Below, piece after piece: positions 50,111 through 59,556 of a DNA stretch of 64,000 nt. Both the position numbers and the translations under genes were made by a program. Below the pieces are notes generated by a model. It was not told the origin of the DNA and ran no database searches. It was given only the letters and a program-made list of their open reading frames with translations. The stretch comes from Denitrobaculum sp965232285 (GTDB lineage: Bacteria; Pseudomonadota; Alphaproteobacteria; Kiloniellales; Kiloniellaceae): assembly GCA_965232285.1 (NCBI GenBank), contig CBDDPL010000004.1, forward strand, positions 6,262,001 to 6,326,000, given 5' to 3'. Numbering within the stretch: the stretch's first letter is position 1; each line of letters starts with the position of its first letter.

Positions 50111-52935
50111 GCGAAGCCCCTATCCGCATCGGTCATCCGGACCGGGAGCAGGCGGCGGCAAGCCTCTGCGACTGCTGTGACGGCACCACGCTCTCCACGC
50201 TGCAGCAGGTTGAGAACCGGCCGAACCTTTCCGCCATCGCCTATCGGATCGGCGACCACGGGCGCTTCAAGGCCTCTATGCTGGCGAGCCTGGCCTCCTC
50301 TGCTCATCCGCCGCTTCTGGGGCTTGGCACCCGCGAAGACGACGACTTCTCGATCGCCCTGATCGACGCCTGGTCGACGGTCTGCGATGTCCTGAGTTTC
50401 TATCAGGAGCGACACGCCAACGAAGCCTACATCCAGACCGCGCTCGAGCGGCTCTCCGTCGGCGAAATTGCGCGGCTGATCGGCTATCGGCTGCACCCCG
50501 GTTCGGCGGCGGAGACGGATCTGGTTTTCCTGATGGACGATCCGCCCGGTGCGGAGGCTGATGTCACCGATCTGGCCGTTCCCGCCGGAACCCGTGTCCA
50601 GAGTCAACCCGGCCCGGATGAAGAACCTCAGACCTTCGAGACCCTGGAGACATTCCAGGCCCGCGTCGCCTGGAACCGCCTGCGCCCGCGCCAGAACCGG
50701 CGGATCGCACCCGTAGACGATGATTTGGAGACCTGGCTGGAAGGCTTGCCGACGCTTCAGGTCGGTGATGTCATCGTGATCGTCGGACGGCAGCGTGGCG
50801 ATCCTGATGCGCTGGACTACGACCCTGGGTCCGAACTCTGGGATTTCCGGAGGATCCTGGAGGTCGAACCCTATCCGGATCTCAATAAGACACGCGTCCG
50901 CTGGGATCAGCCCCTGGGCTCGGACACGCCGCCGGGTCTGCCGGCGCAGGCGGATCATCGTTTCTTCGTCCTGCGTCAGCGTGCGGCTCTCTTTGGCTAC
51001 AACGCGCCGCATCCGCGCGTGCTCTCCCACAAACAGCGTGCGAGTTTCGGTTACACGCAAGATACGCCCGTTTTCTTCATCGATGGCCCGACCTATCTTT
51101 CGCCGTCAAAGATTCTCGGATCGAAGTCGAATGTGGGGGATTGGTCCTTTAGCTTTCCGGGCAGTGACCAGATTTCCCTTGATGCGGTTTACAAACCATT
51201 CGTCCAGGATAGCTGGGTCGCACTGACCCTGCCCAGCGGCTATACCGAACTCTACAAGATCGTGGAGGCGCAGGATGACAGCGAAGCCCGCTATGCGATC
51301 AGCGGCAAGACGACACGCCTGACGCTTGACAGCACGGAGGGCTTGTCGACTTTCCGTTCGGACTACCGGCGGGTTTCGGTCTATGGCGGCAGTGAAGAGA
51401 TCGCCTTTGCCGAGACGCCTCTGATCGATCCTGTGGTCGGTAATGCGATCGAGCTCGATGTGGCCGCCGCGGAACTGCCAGAGGGGCGTCGCCTGATGTT
51501 TGCCGGCCGTCGGGCGCAGCTCCTTACCCTCAGCGACGACCTCGTCCTGACGACCCTGGATGGCGAGGCCCGCGCCCTTGAGAAAGGACAGCGCTTGGCG
51601 CTGGTGTCAGAATCACTCCAGGTTCCCGGGAATCCGGGTGTCTTTACCTGGGAGCTGATGGATGCCGATGGTTTTGTCGGGTTGCTGGATGGCCCAGAGG
51701 CTGACTTTGAGACGGTCGTTGCGGACGAGAGCGCTGAGATCATCGCGGAAACGGCGCTGCTCGACCGGGTCGAGGTGGTTGATGCAACTCACTCCCGGCT
51801 TGTTCTGCGCGATGCCCTGACACAGGCTTACGACCGACGCGACCTCTCCATCCATGCCAATGTCGCCACCGCGTCGCACGGTGAGAGCGTTGCCGACATC
51901 CTGGGCGGTGGCGATCCTTCCCGGCCCTTCCAAACGGCACTGCTCAAGCAAAACCCGGTCACCCATCTGGTGGCGGCCACCGAGAACGGCGTGGCCTCGA
52001 CACTGGAACTGCGGGTCGATGGCGTCGAGTGGACGGAAGTGCCGAACCTCTATGCGCGCCAACCGGATGAACGCGTCTTCGCCACGTCTTTGTCCGACGC
52101 CGGTGAAACGACGGTCCATTTCGGCGACGGTATCTCCGGCGCGCGGCCACCCGCCGGACGGGACAACATACAGGCCGAGTACCGCAAAGGCCTGGGAAAG
52201 GCGGGTAACCTGAAGTCCGGACAGCTCTCGCTGGCGCTGGATCGTCCGCTTGGTCTGCGCGAGGTGGTCAATCCCCTGCCGTCCAGTGGTGGGGCCGATG
52301 CGGAAACCTCGAGTGCCGCGCGGCGTAATGCCCCGATCTATACCCTGACACTGGGGCGTGTGGTTTCGGTCACCGACTATCGAGATTTTGCTCTGGGCTT
52401 TCCGGGCATTGCCAAGGCCGATGCACGCTGGGTCTGGCAGGGCGAAACGCGCCGGATTCTGGTGACGGTGGCAGGGGACGATGGCGTGGAGATACCGCAG
52501 GACGGGCCTGTTTTCTCGGCACTGCTCGAAGCTTATCGCACCTACGGCGATCCGCTGGTGACCTTCGATCTGATTGATTATCAGCCCGCAAGCTTCCGGC
52601 TGGGCCTGAAGGTCGCGGTCGACAAGGCTTACGACAATCTGGCTGTCCTGGCCGAGGTGGAGGCCGCGCTGCGGGAGGCCTTCAGCTTTGCGCGCAGGGA
52701 TTTCGCGCAGGCGGTGGCCTTGAGCGACGTCGCCGCCCGGGCACATGAAGTCGCAGGGGTCCTGGCCGTCGACATCGACCGGCTCTATCGGGATTCAGCG
52801 CCGCAAGACAATCCAACGGATCACCGGCTCCTGATCTCCCAGGCCGGACGGCGGGGCAGCGACGGATCACTGCTGCCTGCCGAGATCCTGACGCTTTCGC
52901 CCGAGCCCTTCGATCTGCTGGAGGTGATGGCATGA
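50107..52935 (+). CDS. Baseplate J-like wedge protein 2 (Afp11/12-like)
   Basis: A 942-aa relative of the preceding gene with the same baseplate-assembly layout. N-terminal IAYRIGDHGRFKASMLASLA and ALIDAWSTVCDVLSFYQERHAN; mid EIARLIGYRLHPGSAAETDL; long beta-rich centre; C-terminal gpJ part FGDGISGARPPAGRDNIQAE, YRKGLGKAGNLKSGQL and VTDYRDFALGFPGIAKADAR. It has GTG as start codon and a four-base overlap. Two consecutive J-like proteins likely form a heterodimeric wedge. Confidence 0.9.
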   Translation: MSEAPIRIGHPDREQAAASLCDCCDGTTLSTLQQVENRPNLSAIAYRIGDHGRFKASMLASLASSAHPPLLGLGTREDDDFSIALIDAWSTVCDVLSFYQERHANEAYIQTALERLSVGEIARLIGYRLHPGSAAETDLVFLMDDPPGAEADVTDLAVPAGTRVQSQPGPDEEPQTFETLETFQARVAWNRLRPRQNRRIAPVDDDLETWLEGLPTLQVGDVIVIVGRQRGDPDALDYDPGSELWDFRRILEVEPYPDLNKTRVRWDQPLGSDTPPGLPAQADHRFFVLRQRAALFGYNAPHPRVLSHKQRASFGYTQDTPVFFIDGPTYLSPSKILGSKSNVGDWSFSFPGSDQISLDAVYKPFVQDSWVALTLPSGYTELYKIVEAQDDSEARYAISGKTTRLTLDSTEGLSTFRSDYRRVSVYGGSEEIAFAETPLIDPVVGNAIELDVAAAELPEGRRLMFAGRRAQLLTLSDDLVLTTLDGEARALEKGQRLALVSESLQVPGNPGVFTWELMDADGFVGLLDGPEADFETVVADESAEIIAETALLDRVEVVDATHSRLVLRDALTQAYDRRDLSIHANVATASHGESVADILGGGDPSRPFQTALLKQNPVTHLVAATENGVASTLELRVDGVEWTEVPNLYARQPDERVFATSLSDAGETTVHFGDGISGARPPAGRDNIQAEYRKGLGKAGNLKSGQLSLALDRPLGLREVVNPLPSSGGADAETSSAARRNAPIYTLTLGRVVSVTDYRDFALGFPGIAKADARWVWQGETRRILVTVAGDDGVEIPQDGPVFSALLEAYRTYGDPLVTFDLIDYQPASFRLGLKVAVDKAYDNLAVLAEVEAALREAFSFARRDFAQAVALSDVAARAHEVAGVLAVDIDRLYRDSAPQDNPTDHRLLISQAGRRGSDGSLLPAEILTLSPEPFDLLEVMA

Positions 52936-55154
52936 ACCGGATCAATGCCGAGACACTCTATCAACTCCTCCCGGCCGTGCATCGATTGCGGGACGCGGAT
53001 GAAGGCGAGCCGCTGCGGGCGCTGATCGCCGTGCTGGCCCGTGAAGGTGCTGCCATCGAGGAGAATATCGAACAGTTACTCGACGACCTCTTCATCGAGA
53101 CCTGCGCACCCTGGGCCGCGCCCTACATCGGCGGCGTAATCGGCTACCGCACGCTGTTCCCGGTCGAGGGCCTGACCGCCGGCAGCCGGGCGGAGGTCGC
53201 CAACACCATCGCCTACCGCCGCCGAAAGGGAACGGCCGCGGTCCTGGAACAGTTGGCACGGGACGTGACCGGCTGGCCGGCGCGTGTGGTCGAGTACTTT
53301 CAGTTGGTCGCAACCTGCCAGCACATGAACCACATCCGCCCGGAGCATCATGCCACAGCGGATCTGCATGACCCGCTGGCGCTGGAACCCCTGGGGCAGG
53401 CTTTCGATCGGGTGACGCGCTCGGTCGATGTGCGCTCCATTACGCAAAGCCCTGCTCGTAAGAGCACGGGCGGGAAGCACAATCTGCCGAACATCGGGAT
53501 CTTCCTCTGGCGCCTGGAGGCGCAACGCCAGACCTTCGTCCCGACCGCCCAGGTGGACGGGCGACGCTATCTTTTCGACCCGCTTGCCGCGCCACGCCAA
53601 CTGGTCAATCGCCAGGAAGCCGAAACCGAGATCGAGAGCCTGGCGCAACCGGTAAATCTGCCAGGTGTTGTCACGCGCCGCATGCTCCACGACGATACCG
53701 GACTCTGGTACGGTCGTACGACCACAGGTGCCTTGCGCAGCTTCGAGATCTATGTCGACGGGACCGCCATCCCGGTGACCCGGATCGAGGCCTGCGACCT
53801 CTCCGACGACGCGCCCGGCTGGAACCACTCGCCGCATGATCCGATCGATCCCGGGGAACTCGCCGATCTCGAGGGCGCGCCCGGGCCCGAAGTCCCCGCG
53901 CCCAACGCGCTGGTACGGGTTGATCCGGAGCTGGGACGGATCGCCTTTCCCCTGCCCGAGGATGGAGAGGTGCGGATCACCTACCATCAAGCCTTTCCCG
54001 CGCCGATTGGTGGCGGCGAATACAATCGGGCGGCCAGCCTGACCTCGCCGGTCGGCGGTACGGCGGTCATCGCCTTTCCCAGCGTCGAGCATGCGACCTT
54101 GCAGGATGCCCTTGACGCGCTGCAGCCTGATGGCGGTATCGTCGAGATCACGGCCAACGATATCTATACGGCGCCTGCCAGTATCACGGCATCGGCAGGC
54201 ACTGAGGTCGTCCTGCGTGCTGCCGACGGCGTTCGTCCAATCCTCCGGGCCGCGGTGCCGATTGAGATCCAGGGCGGGGCGGACGCCCGGGTCGGCCTGA
54301 ACGGGCTGATCATCGAAGGCGCGCCGCTTCACATCATGCCGGATCCGGATGGAGTCTCGCTGGCTGCGGTCGATCTGTCTCATCTGACACTGATTCCCGG
54401 TTTGGCCTTCGCGCCGTCCGGCGCGCCACAGTCTCCCGGCAGCGTCAGCCTGGAAGTAACGACCACGGGTCTGGAACTCGGCTTGCATCGTTGCATCACC
54501 GGCCCTTTGCGCATGCTCGATACCACGAACCTTCGCATTGAAGACTCTATCGTGGATGCCGCGGCTGCGGCCTCGTTGGACAGTGCGGAAGGCCTCGCGA
54601 TCGCCGGCCTTGCCGGAGAGGGCGATCCGGCAGGAGCTCTGACGATCGTCACTTCGACGGTCATTGGCCGCATTCTCGCGCGAAGCTTTCCACTGGTCTC
54701 GGACTCCATCCTCTTCGCCCGCGATCCCGGCGACGGTTCTGCACCCGTACGCAGTCTCCGAAAGCAGGAGGGCTGCATGCGTTTCAGCTATGTGCCGGCA
54801 GGCTCCGTGACGCCCAGGCGGTATCGCTGCCAGCCTCAACTGGCCATCGATCAGGCCGTCATCGCGCGGGAAGAGGAAACCGGGCTGCCGGTCGATGCCA
54901 CGGGCCGGGCGTTGATCGCGGCCCGGGTCCGGCGCTGGCTGCGACCCAGCTTCACGGCCTTGAGCGCCAGCGCGCCGGCCTACGCGCAGTTGCGGCAGGC
55001 CGCACCGGCGGAGATCCGCAAGGGCGCGTCGGACGGTGGCGAGATGGGTGTCTATCACCTGCTGTTCCAGCCGCAGCGGGAGGCCAATTTGCGGATCCGG
55101 CTGGAAGAGTATTTACGGTTCGGCCTCGAAGCCGGCCTCTTTTTCGAAACCTGA
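52932..55154 (+). CDS. gpI-like tail protein with internal beta-helix-type domain
   Basis: A 740-aa protein. Residues 1-200 resemble P2 gpI-like/Afp12-type tail proteins (ETLYQLLPAVHRLRDADEGE, FIETCAPWAAPYIGGVIGYR, EVANTIAYRRRKGTAAVLEQLA). The middle is beta-rich, and about residues 380-600 (AVIAFPSVEHATLQDALDAL, then repeated short strands) look like a right-handed beta-helix. A final region (QLAIDQAVIAREEETGLPVD, then YHLLFQPQREANLRIRLEEYLRFG) resembles eCIS tail proteins. The extra beta-helix suggests a surface-exposed, possibly glycan-binding part of the baseplate. Confidence 0.8.
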   Translation: MNRINAETLYQLLPAVHRLRDADEGEPLRALIAVLAREGAAIEENIEQLLDDLFIETCAPWAAPYIGGVIGYRTLFPVEGLTAGSRAEVANTIAYRRRKGTAAVLEQLARDVTGWPARVVEYFQLVATCQHMNHIRPEHHATADLHDPLALEPLGQAFDRVTRSVDVRSITQSPARKSTGGKHNLPNIGIFLWRLEAQRQTFVPTAQVDGRRYLFDPLAAPRQLVNRQEAETEIESLAQPVNLPGVVTRRMLHDDTGLWYGRTTTGALRSFEIYVDGTAIPVTRIEACDLSDDAPGWNHSPHDPIDPGELADLEGAPGPEVPAPNALVRVDPELGRIAFPLPEDGEVRITYHQAFPAPIGGGEYNRAASLTSPVGGTAVIAFPSVEHATLQDALDALQPDGGIVEITANDIYTAPASITASAGTEVVLRAADGVRPILRAAVPIEIQGGADARVGLNGLIIEGAPLHIMPDPDGVSLAAVDLSHLTLIPGLAFAPSGAPQSPGSVSLEVTTTGLELGLHRCITGPLRMLDTTNLRIEDSIVDAAAAASLDSAEGLAIAGLAGEGDPAGALTIVTSTVIGRILARSFPLVSDSILFARDPGDGSAPVRSLRKQEGCMRFSYVPAGSVTPRRYRCQPQLAIDQAVIAREEETGLPVDATGRALIAARVRRWLRPSFTALSASAPAYAQLRQAAPAEIRKGASDGGEMGVYHLLFQPQREANLRIRLEEYLRFGLEAGLFFET

Positions 55155-55176
55155 ATTTTAAGAGAGGGGCGACCCT

Positions 55177-58100
55177 ATGAGCGGCGATTATAGCAGAGAC
55201 AGTTTCGATGCCCTGCGGGATTACGCCGGGGTGTTTCTCCAACAGGGCCGGGCGGTTCTGGATGCCGACTGGAACGAGATGGTCAGGATCCTGGAGCGCC
55301 GCATCCGCACCGCGACCGTCGATACCATCGGCCGTGCCGTGGTCCCGCGCGAGACGATTCAGGGTTTTCAGATCCGAATTGTCGGCGGTGACGATCTCGA
55401 GATCGGGCGCGGCCGGAAGTATCTCGACGGTATGCTGCTCGAATGCCACGGAGCCGCCAACTTTCCCGGCTCCGGCGACGATGACTTTGCCGACCCCATC
55501 TTCGACCGGGCGCGCCAAGGCAGCGACGGCTCTGAAGGCGTGCTCGACGAGCTGATTTCGCAAGAGGCCGATGATTTTCTGCCCTATAACCGCCAACCCT
55601 ATTGGCCGAATCCCGAGGCTCTGCCCGATGGTAACGGCCCGCATCTGGCCTACCTCGTCGCCTGGCAGCGTGAGGTCACACCGCTCGAAGAGCCGGATCT
55701 GCTGGAACCGGCTTTGGGCGGCATCGACACCACGACCCGCTGGCAGACTGTCTGGCAGGTGCGGGTCCTCCCCAACGTCGGGCCGAATGCCACCTGCGCC
55801 ACGGAAGACGACCAGCTTGAAGGCTGGATTGACACCATCGCGCCCTCCACCGCGCGGCTGACGACCGATACCGTCGATGTGGAGGATCCGGAGGACCCTT
55901 GCCTGGTGCCGCCGACTGACGGCTATACGGGCATCGAAAATCAGCTCTATGCGGTTCAACTGCATAGCGTGGGTGAAGCCCAGGACGATGCGCGCTTTAA
56001 GTTCTCGCGCGAGAATGGCTCCGTGGCGGCGGCGATCGAGACCTTTGCCAATCCCGCCGACCGGGTCACCGTGCGCCGGATCGGCCGCGACGAGATCCTG
56101 CGCTTCCGGGCCGGCGACTGGGTGGAGATCACGGACGATCACCGGGAACTGGACCATCGCTCCGGCCAGATGCTGCGCGTGGCACTGGTCAACGAGGAAA
56201 CGCGGGAAATCGAGTTGGAAGGCACGGTCGATGCCGATCTTGTTCCCTCCGGCGCGCCCGGGGATACCGCCGAGACCCGGCGCAGTCGGATCATCCGTTG
56301 GGATCAGCGTGGTGTGATCCGTCTCGCCGATGGCAGCGAATGGGTCGATCTGGATGCGCCCGGCGCGGACGGGCTGATTCCGGTGCCGCCGGACGATTCC
56401 GCGATCCTGCTGGAATCCGGCATCACGGTGTCCTTCTCGACCGCCGCGGGGCCGGGCGGATTCCGGGAGATGGATTGCTGGAACTTCGCCGCCCGCACTG
56501 CCGGGACGCAGATCGAAGAGCTGCGGGATGCGCCGCCCACGTCTGTCCAGCGTCACTATTGCCGCCTTGCGGTCGTGACCTTTCCGAACTCCGTCCAGGA
56601 CTGCCGTGTCTTCTGGCCGCCTGAGTTCGAAGGCGAGGCCGCGGAAAGCTGCGGCTGTACGGTTTGCGTATCACCGGAAAGCCACAGCTCCGGCCAACTG
56701 ACCATTCAGGCTGCCATCGATCAGATAGGCCCGGAAGGCGGAACCGTCTGCCTCGATGGCGGAGGCTACAGCATCGACGAGCCGATCTCGATCTCAGGGC
56801 GCACGGCCATTACCTTGCGGGGGCAGGGGCTCGCCACGGTTATTGTTTACCAGGGCAGTGACAGCGCAATTTCGATCAATGGCTCGATCGATGTCCAGGT
56901 TGAGCGCCTGAGTCTCCTGGTCGCACCGCAGGGAGAAGATGCCAACGGCAACCTGCTCTCCGCCAACGGGATTACAGCGAGCAATACCGCGTTCCTCGCG
57001 CTGCGACGGCTGGCGGTCATCGTCGCTGCCTTTGGCGAAGCCCGTCAGGACCATGGGATCGCCATAGAAGGCCTGTCGATCGGCGGCAAGATTGAGGAAA
57101 GTCTGGTCCTGGCACCCGTTGCGCTGGGGTCGTTCTCCGCGATCGATCCTGACAACGAGGGCCCCGGGTTTCTTGCGCTGGCGGAATTGCGCGCGCTCGA
57201 CAACATCCTGTTCGGCGGGCGGGCGGCGGTACGCTTCGGCGGCGTTGCCTTCAATGTCGCCGGTGCGAACTTTGAGCGGAACCTGCTTCTGGGCGTCGAC
57301 GATGGTCTGCGCATCAACTGGTTCGAGCCGCCGAGCGGCGGAACCGCGATCAATGACAACAGGATTATTTCGAATCGCGACGCCGCCGTCCTCGGGCTCA
57401 GCGATCTGCATCTGCAGGACAATGAAATCAGCGGCGGTACACAAAACGGGGCAGGGGTGCGGTTGGTGCCAAACGTGGCACCGGATTTCGAGACCGATGC
57501 GCAGGTCATCGGCAACCGCATCAGCGAGCTTGCGGGTGCCGGGATAAGCATCGAAGGGCGCCACGGCGCATTGCTGATCAAACGCAACGTCATCCGGAAC
57601 TGCGGCACGGCCGGAATTCTTACCGCGCCGGATGCGGTGATCCGCCATATCGCCATCGACAACAACGTGATCGAAGAAATCGGCGAAGCCATCGGTCAGG
57701 GCGAGGGTGGTGCTGTGATCCTGACCCGCGTTGCCAGCGGCCAGATCGTTGGTAATGCGATCAGCGCTGTTGCTGAAAGCGCCCTCGACGGCTCTGTCAC
57801 CGCCGGTATTGCCGTTCAGGGTGTCGGCAGCATCGCGATCGATCAGAACGTCATCAGCGCGGTCGGGCCCGACCGGGCGGAGGCGCAGGCCTCAGCCATT
57901 CTGGTCCGCCCACCCTTCGCGCAGCTCTCGATACAGTCCAACCGGATCAATGGTGTGCCTGTTCGAAGCAATAACAGTACGTCCTGGATGGCGATCGAGA
58001 CTGCGCCGCTCGGTGTGGCGGTGGATGTGAACCCGGACATTGGGTTTATCGCAATGCCGCAGGGATACCTCGCGGCCGTGCCGGCCGTCGCCTCGGACGA

Positions 58101-58521
58101 GCTGGGCTTTGCAAACAGAGGCGAGCAGATCTTCACCTTTTCCCGCGCCGACTTTTTTGCAATCGCGCCGGTTCGCCGCAGCCAAGTCATGGTGCAGAAC
58201 AATCAGATCCGCCATGCGGCCCGCCCGTTGCGTCCGCTGGTGGGGATTGTCGATACCGCGGCTTCTGCCGTCGCCTTCAATCAGAACCAGTGCGACCTGG
58301 ATGCCGGCGGTGGTGTGCGGGCGATTGTCCTGCTTGCCGCCCCTCGCATCACCGCAAACAGCAATGGTGTGCGGCACCAAAGCGACTCTCTCTCGCTCCT
58401 GCTCAGTATCGGCGAGAACGGAGCCGCAACCCCGATCGGTAACATCACGACGGCCGGTATCGATGTCGTGCCCGGCGGTCTAAACCCGCCGTTTGAAGCC
58501 CTTAATCTTAAGAACAACTAG
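55177..58521 (+). CDS. DUF6519-type eCIS protein with large beta-helix domain, candidate fibre/tailspike
   Basis: A 1114-aa protein, the biggest in the window. The N-terminus (GDYSRDSFDALRDYAGVFLQ, GRAVLDADWNEMVRILERR) matches the DUF6519-type domain found in eCIS loci. Beta-rich segments continue to about residue 490, followed by CGCTVCVSPESH. From about residue 505 (LTIQAAIDQIGPEGGTVCLD) to about 1000, short repeated N-x-I and V-x-x-N strands form a right-handed beta-helix resembling pectate-lyase-like tailspikes. It could recognise or degrade a surface glycan and take the role of a tail fibre, since no other fibre gene is visible. Confidence 0.82.
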   Translation: MSGDYSRDSFDALRDYAGVFLQQGRAVLDADWNEMVRILERRIRTATVDTIGRAVVPRETIQGFQIRIVGGDDLEIGRGRKYLDGMLLECHGAANFPGSGDDDFADPIFDRARQGSDGSEGVLDELISQEADDFLPYNRQPYWPNPEALPDGNGPHLAYLVAWQREVTPLEEPDLLEPALGGIDTTTRWQTVWQVRVLPNVGPNATCATEDDQLEGWIDTIAPSTARLTTDTVDVEDPEDPCLVPPTDGYTGIENQLYAVQLHSVGEAQDDARFKFSRENGSVAAAIETFANPADRVTVRRIGRDEILRFRAGDWVEITDDHRELDHRSGQMLRVALVNEETREIELEGTVDADLVPSGAPGDTAETRRSRIIRWDQRGVIRLADGSEWVDLDAPGADGLIPVPPDDSAILLESGITVSFSTAAGPGGFREMDCWNFAARTAGTQIEELRDAPPTSVQRHYCRLAVVTFPNSVQDCRVFWPPEFEGEAAESCGCTVCVSPESHSSGQLTIQAAIDQIGPEGGTVCLDGGGYSIDEPISISGRTAITLRGQGLATVIVYQGSDSAISINGSIDVQVERLSLLVAPQGEDANGNLLSANGITASNTAFLALRRLAVIVAAFGEARQDHGIAIEGLSIGGKIEESLVLAPVALGSFSAIDPDNEGPGFLALAELRALDNILFGGRAAVRFGGVAFNVAGANFERNLLLGVDDGLRINWFEPPSGGTAINDNRIISNRDAAVLGLSDLHLQDNEISGGTQNGAGVRLVPNVAPDFETDAQVIGNRISELAGAGISIEGRHGALLIKRNVIRNCGTAGILTAPDAVIRHIAIDNNVIEEIGEAIGQGEGGAVILTRVASGQIVGNAISAVAESALDGSVTAGIAVQGVGSIAIDQNVISAVGPDRAEAQASAILVRPPFAQLSIQSNRINGVPVRSNNSTSWMAIETAPLGVAVDVNPDIGFIAMPQGYLAAVPAVASDELGFANRGEQIFTFSRADFFAIAPVRRSQVMVQNNQIRHAARPLRPLVGIVDTAASAVAFNQNQCDLDAGGGVRAIVLLAAPRITANSNGVRHQSDSLSLLLSIGENGAATPIGNITTAGIDVVPGGLNPPFEALNLKNN

Positions 58522-58545
58522 CATTCGCTTCGAGGAGATGGACCT

Positions 58546-59088
58546 ATGGCAACCGCGATTGCGAGACTGGAGCGCGAAAAGAGCCTCTCGACCCTTGCCA
58601 AACGCCTCTACGTGATCGAGGGCGAGTCCGCGGCTGCGGACCAGAAGCGGGCCGAGCGTGCGCTGCTGCGGGCGAATCCGGGCCTTTCAAGTCGCAGGGC
58701 TTTCCGGGCCGGCCGGACCATTGTTGTGCCTTCGGATGTCGGTCTGGCAACCCGCGAACGGGTTTCGAAGCCGACAACGGATTTGACCGGTACCCTTGAG
58801 GAAACTGGAACGCGATTGGAACTCGCGGCCCGACTGCTTGAAGATCAGTTCGAGCGTGCCTCGGCAAGCGACAAGGAGACCATGGAGCGATTGAGTGACC
58901 GCAAGCTGGTTGCCGATCTGCGCGCCGCCCTGCCCGAGAGCCCGAAGATCCTTGCGCGGGCTTCGGCGGCGGTGAAGGAACGCGGCAGCGTGAATGCCGC
59001 CTCCAGCAAACGCTACGAAAAGGCCTTCGAGCAGGCTTTCGCTGAACTGGACCGACTTAAGAAGCTGGCAGGGAAAGAAAAACAATAA
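58546..59088 (+). CDS. LysM-like small protein ending the eCIS operon
   Basis: A 180-aa, mostly helical protein. Residues 10-65 (LSTLAKRLYVIEGESAAADQ, LLRANPGLSSRRAFRAGRTI and VVPSDVG) have the outline of a degenerate LysM-like module. The rest is charged helix with coiled-coil potential (ETMERLSDRKLVADL, KAFEQAFAELDRLKKLAG). It begins 24 nt after the beta-helix gene with a GAGGAGATGG ribosome site and is the last gene of the operon. Possibly it connects the fibre-like protein to the baseplate; function unknown. Confidence 0.65.
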   Translation: MATAIARLEREKSLSTLAKRLYVIEGESAAADQKRAERALLRANPGLSSRRAFRAGRTIVVPSDVGLATRERVSKPTTDLTGTLEETGTRLELAARLLEDQFERASASDKETMERLSDRKLVADLRAALPESPKILARASAAVKERGSVNAASSKRYEKAFEQAFAELDRLKKLAGKEKQ

Positions 59089-59118
59089 CCGTGTGTCAGG
59101 TTGTCAGTGGCGACGACT

Positions 59119-59484
59119 TTAGCAGAGGCACTTGTCGATGGTTTTCAGCAGTTCGTCGTTGTCCAGGGGTTTGTAAAAGCTTGCATCGGCACCCAGCTTT
59201 TCCGCGATCGCGAGGAAGTCGAAGTTGCCGATCCGGGACCCGCCGGAGATGGCGATGATCTTAATGTCAGGCTTTGCTTTCCGCAGTTCGCTGATGGTTT
59301 CAAGCCCGTCTTTTTCGGGCATGACGATGTCTGCGATGACCAGGTCGAGGGCCAGCTCTTGGGCCAGCTCCATGGCTTGGACACCATCGCCCGCAACAGT
59401 GACTTCATGACCGGCGCGTGAAAGAACGACTTCGAGCATCTCGCAGATCAGCGGCTCGTCATCTACAACCAAAATATGACCCAT
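59119..59484 (-). CDS. Stand-alone response-regulator receiver protein
   Basis: A 121-aa CheY-type receiver without an output domain. HILVVDDEPLICEMLEVVL carries the acidic pair, LVIADIVMPEKDG the phospho-acceptor Asp52, and FYKPLDNDELL the conserved lysine. The ATG at 59484 has a good GGAGG five bases upstream, so it is preferred to a GTG four codons earlier. It follows the histidine kinase on the same strand, 72 nt apart, and is probably its partner. Output must go through another protein. It is oriented toward the end of the eCIS operon. Confidence 0.9.
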   Translation of the reverse strand: MGHILVVDDEPLICEMLEVVLSRAGHEVTVAGDGVQAMELAQELALDLVIADIVMPEKDGLETISELRKAKPDIKIIAISGGSRIGNFDFLAIAEKLGADASFYKPLDNDELLKTIDKCLC

Positions 59485-59556
59485 TTCGTCCTCCACACAA
59501 TCGGCATTACTTTCACCTACTTAACGCAGACGGCTTTTTCTGAGAAGCACTAAAGC

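Noticed and set aside
53076..55058. 660-aa minus-strand open frame across the gpI-like gene
   Set aside because: Antisense shadow caused by high GC; composition is Arg/Asp/Gly-heavy and no family pattern is visible.
54952..56556. 534-aa minus-strand open frame across the beta-helix gene
   Set aside because: Same reason: it opposes recognisable DUF6519-type coding sequence and shows no domain.
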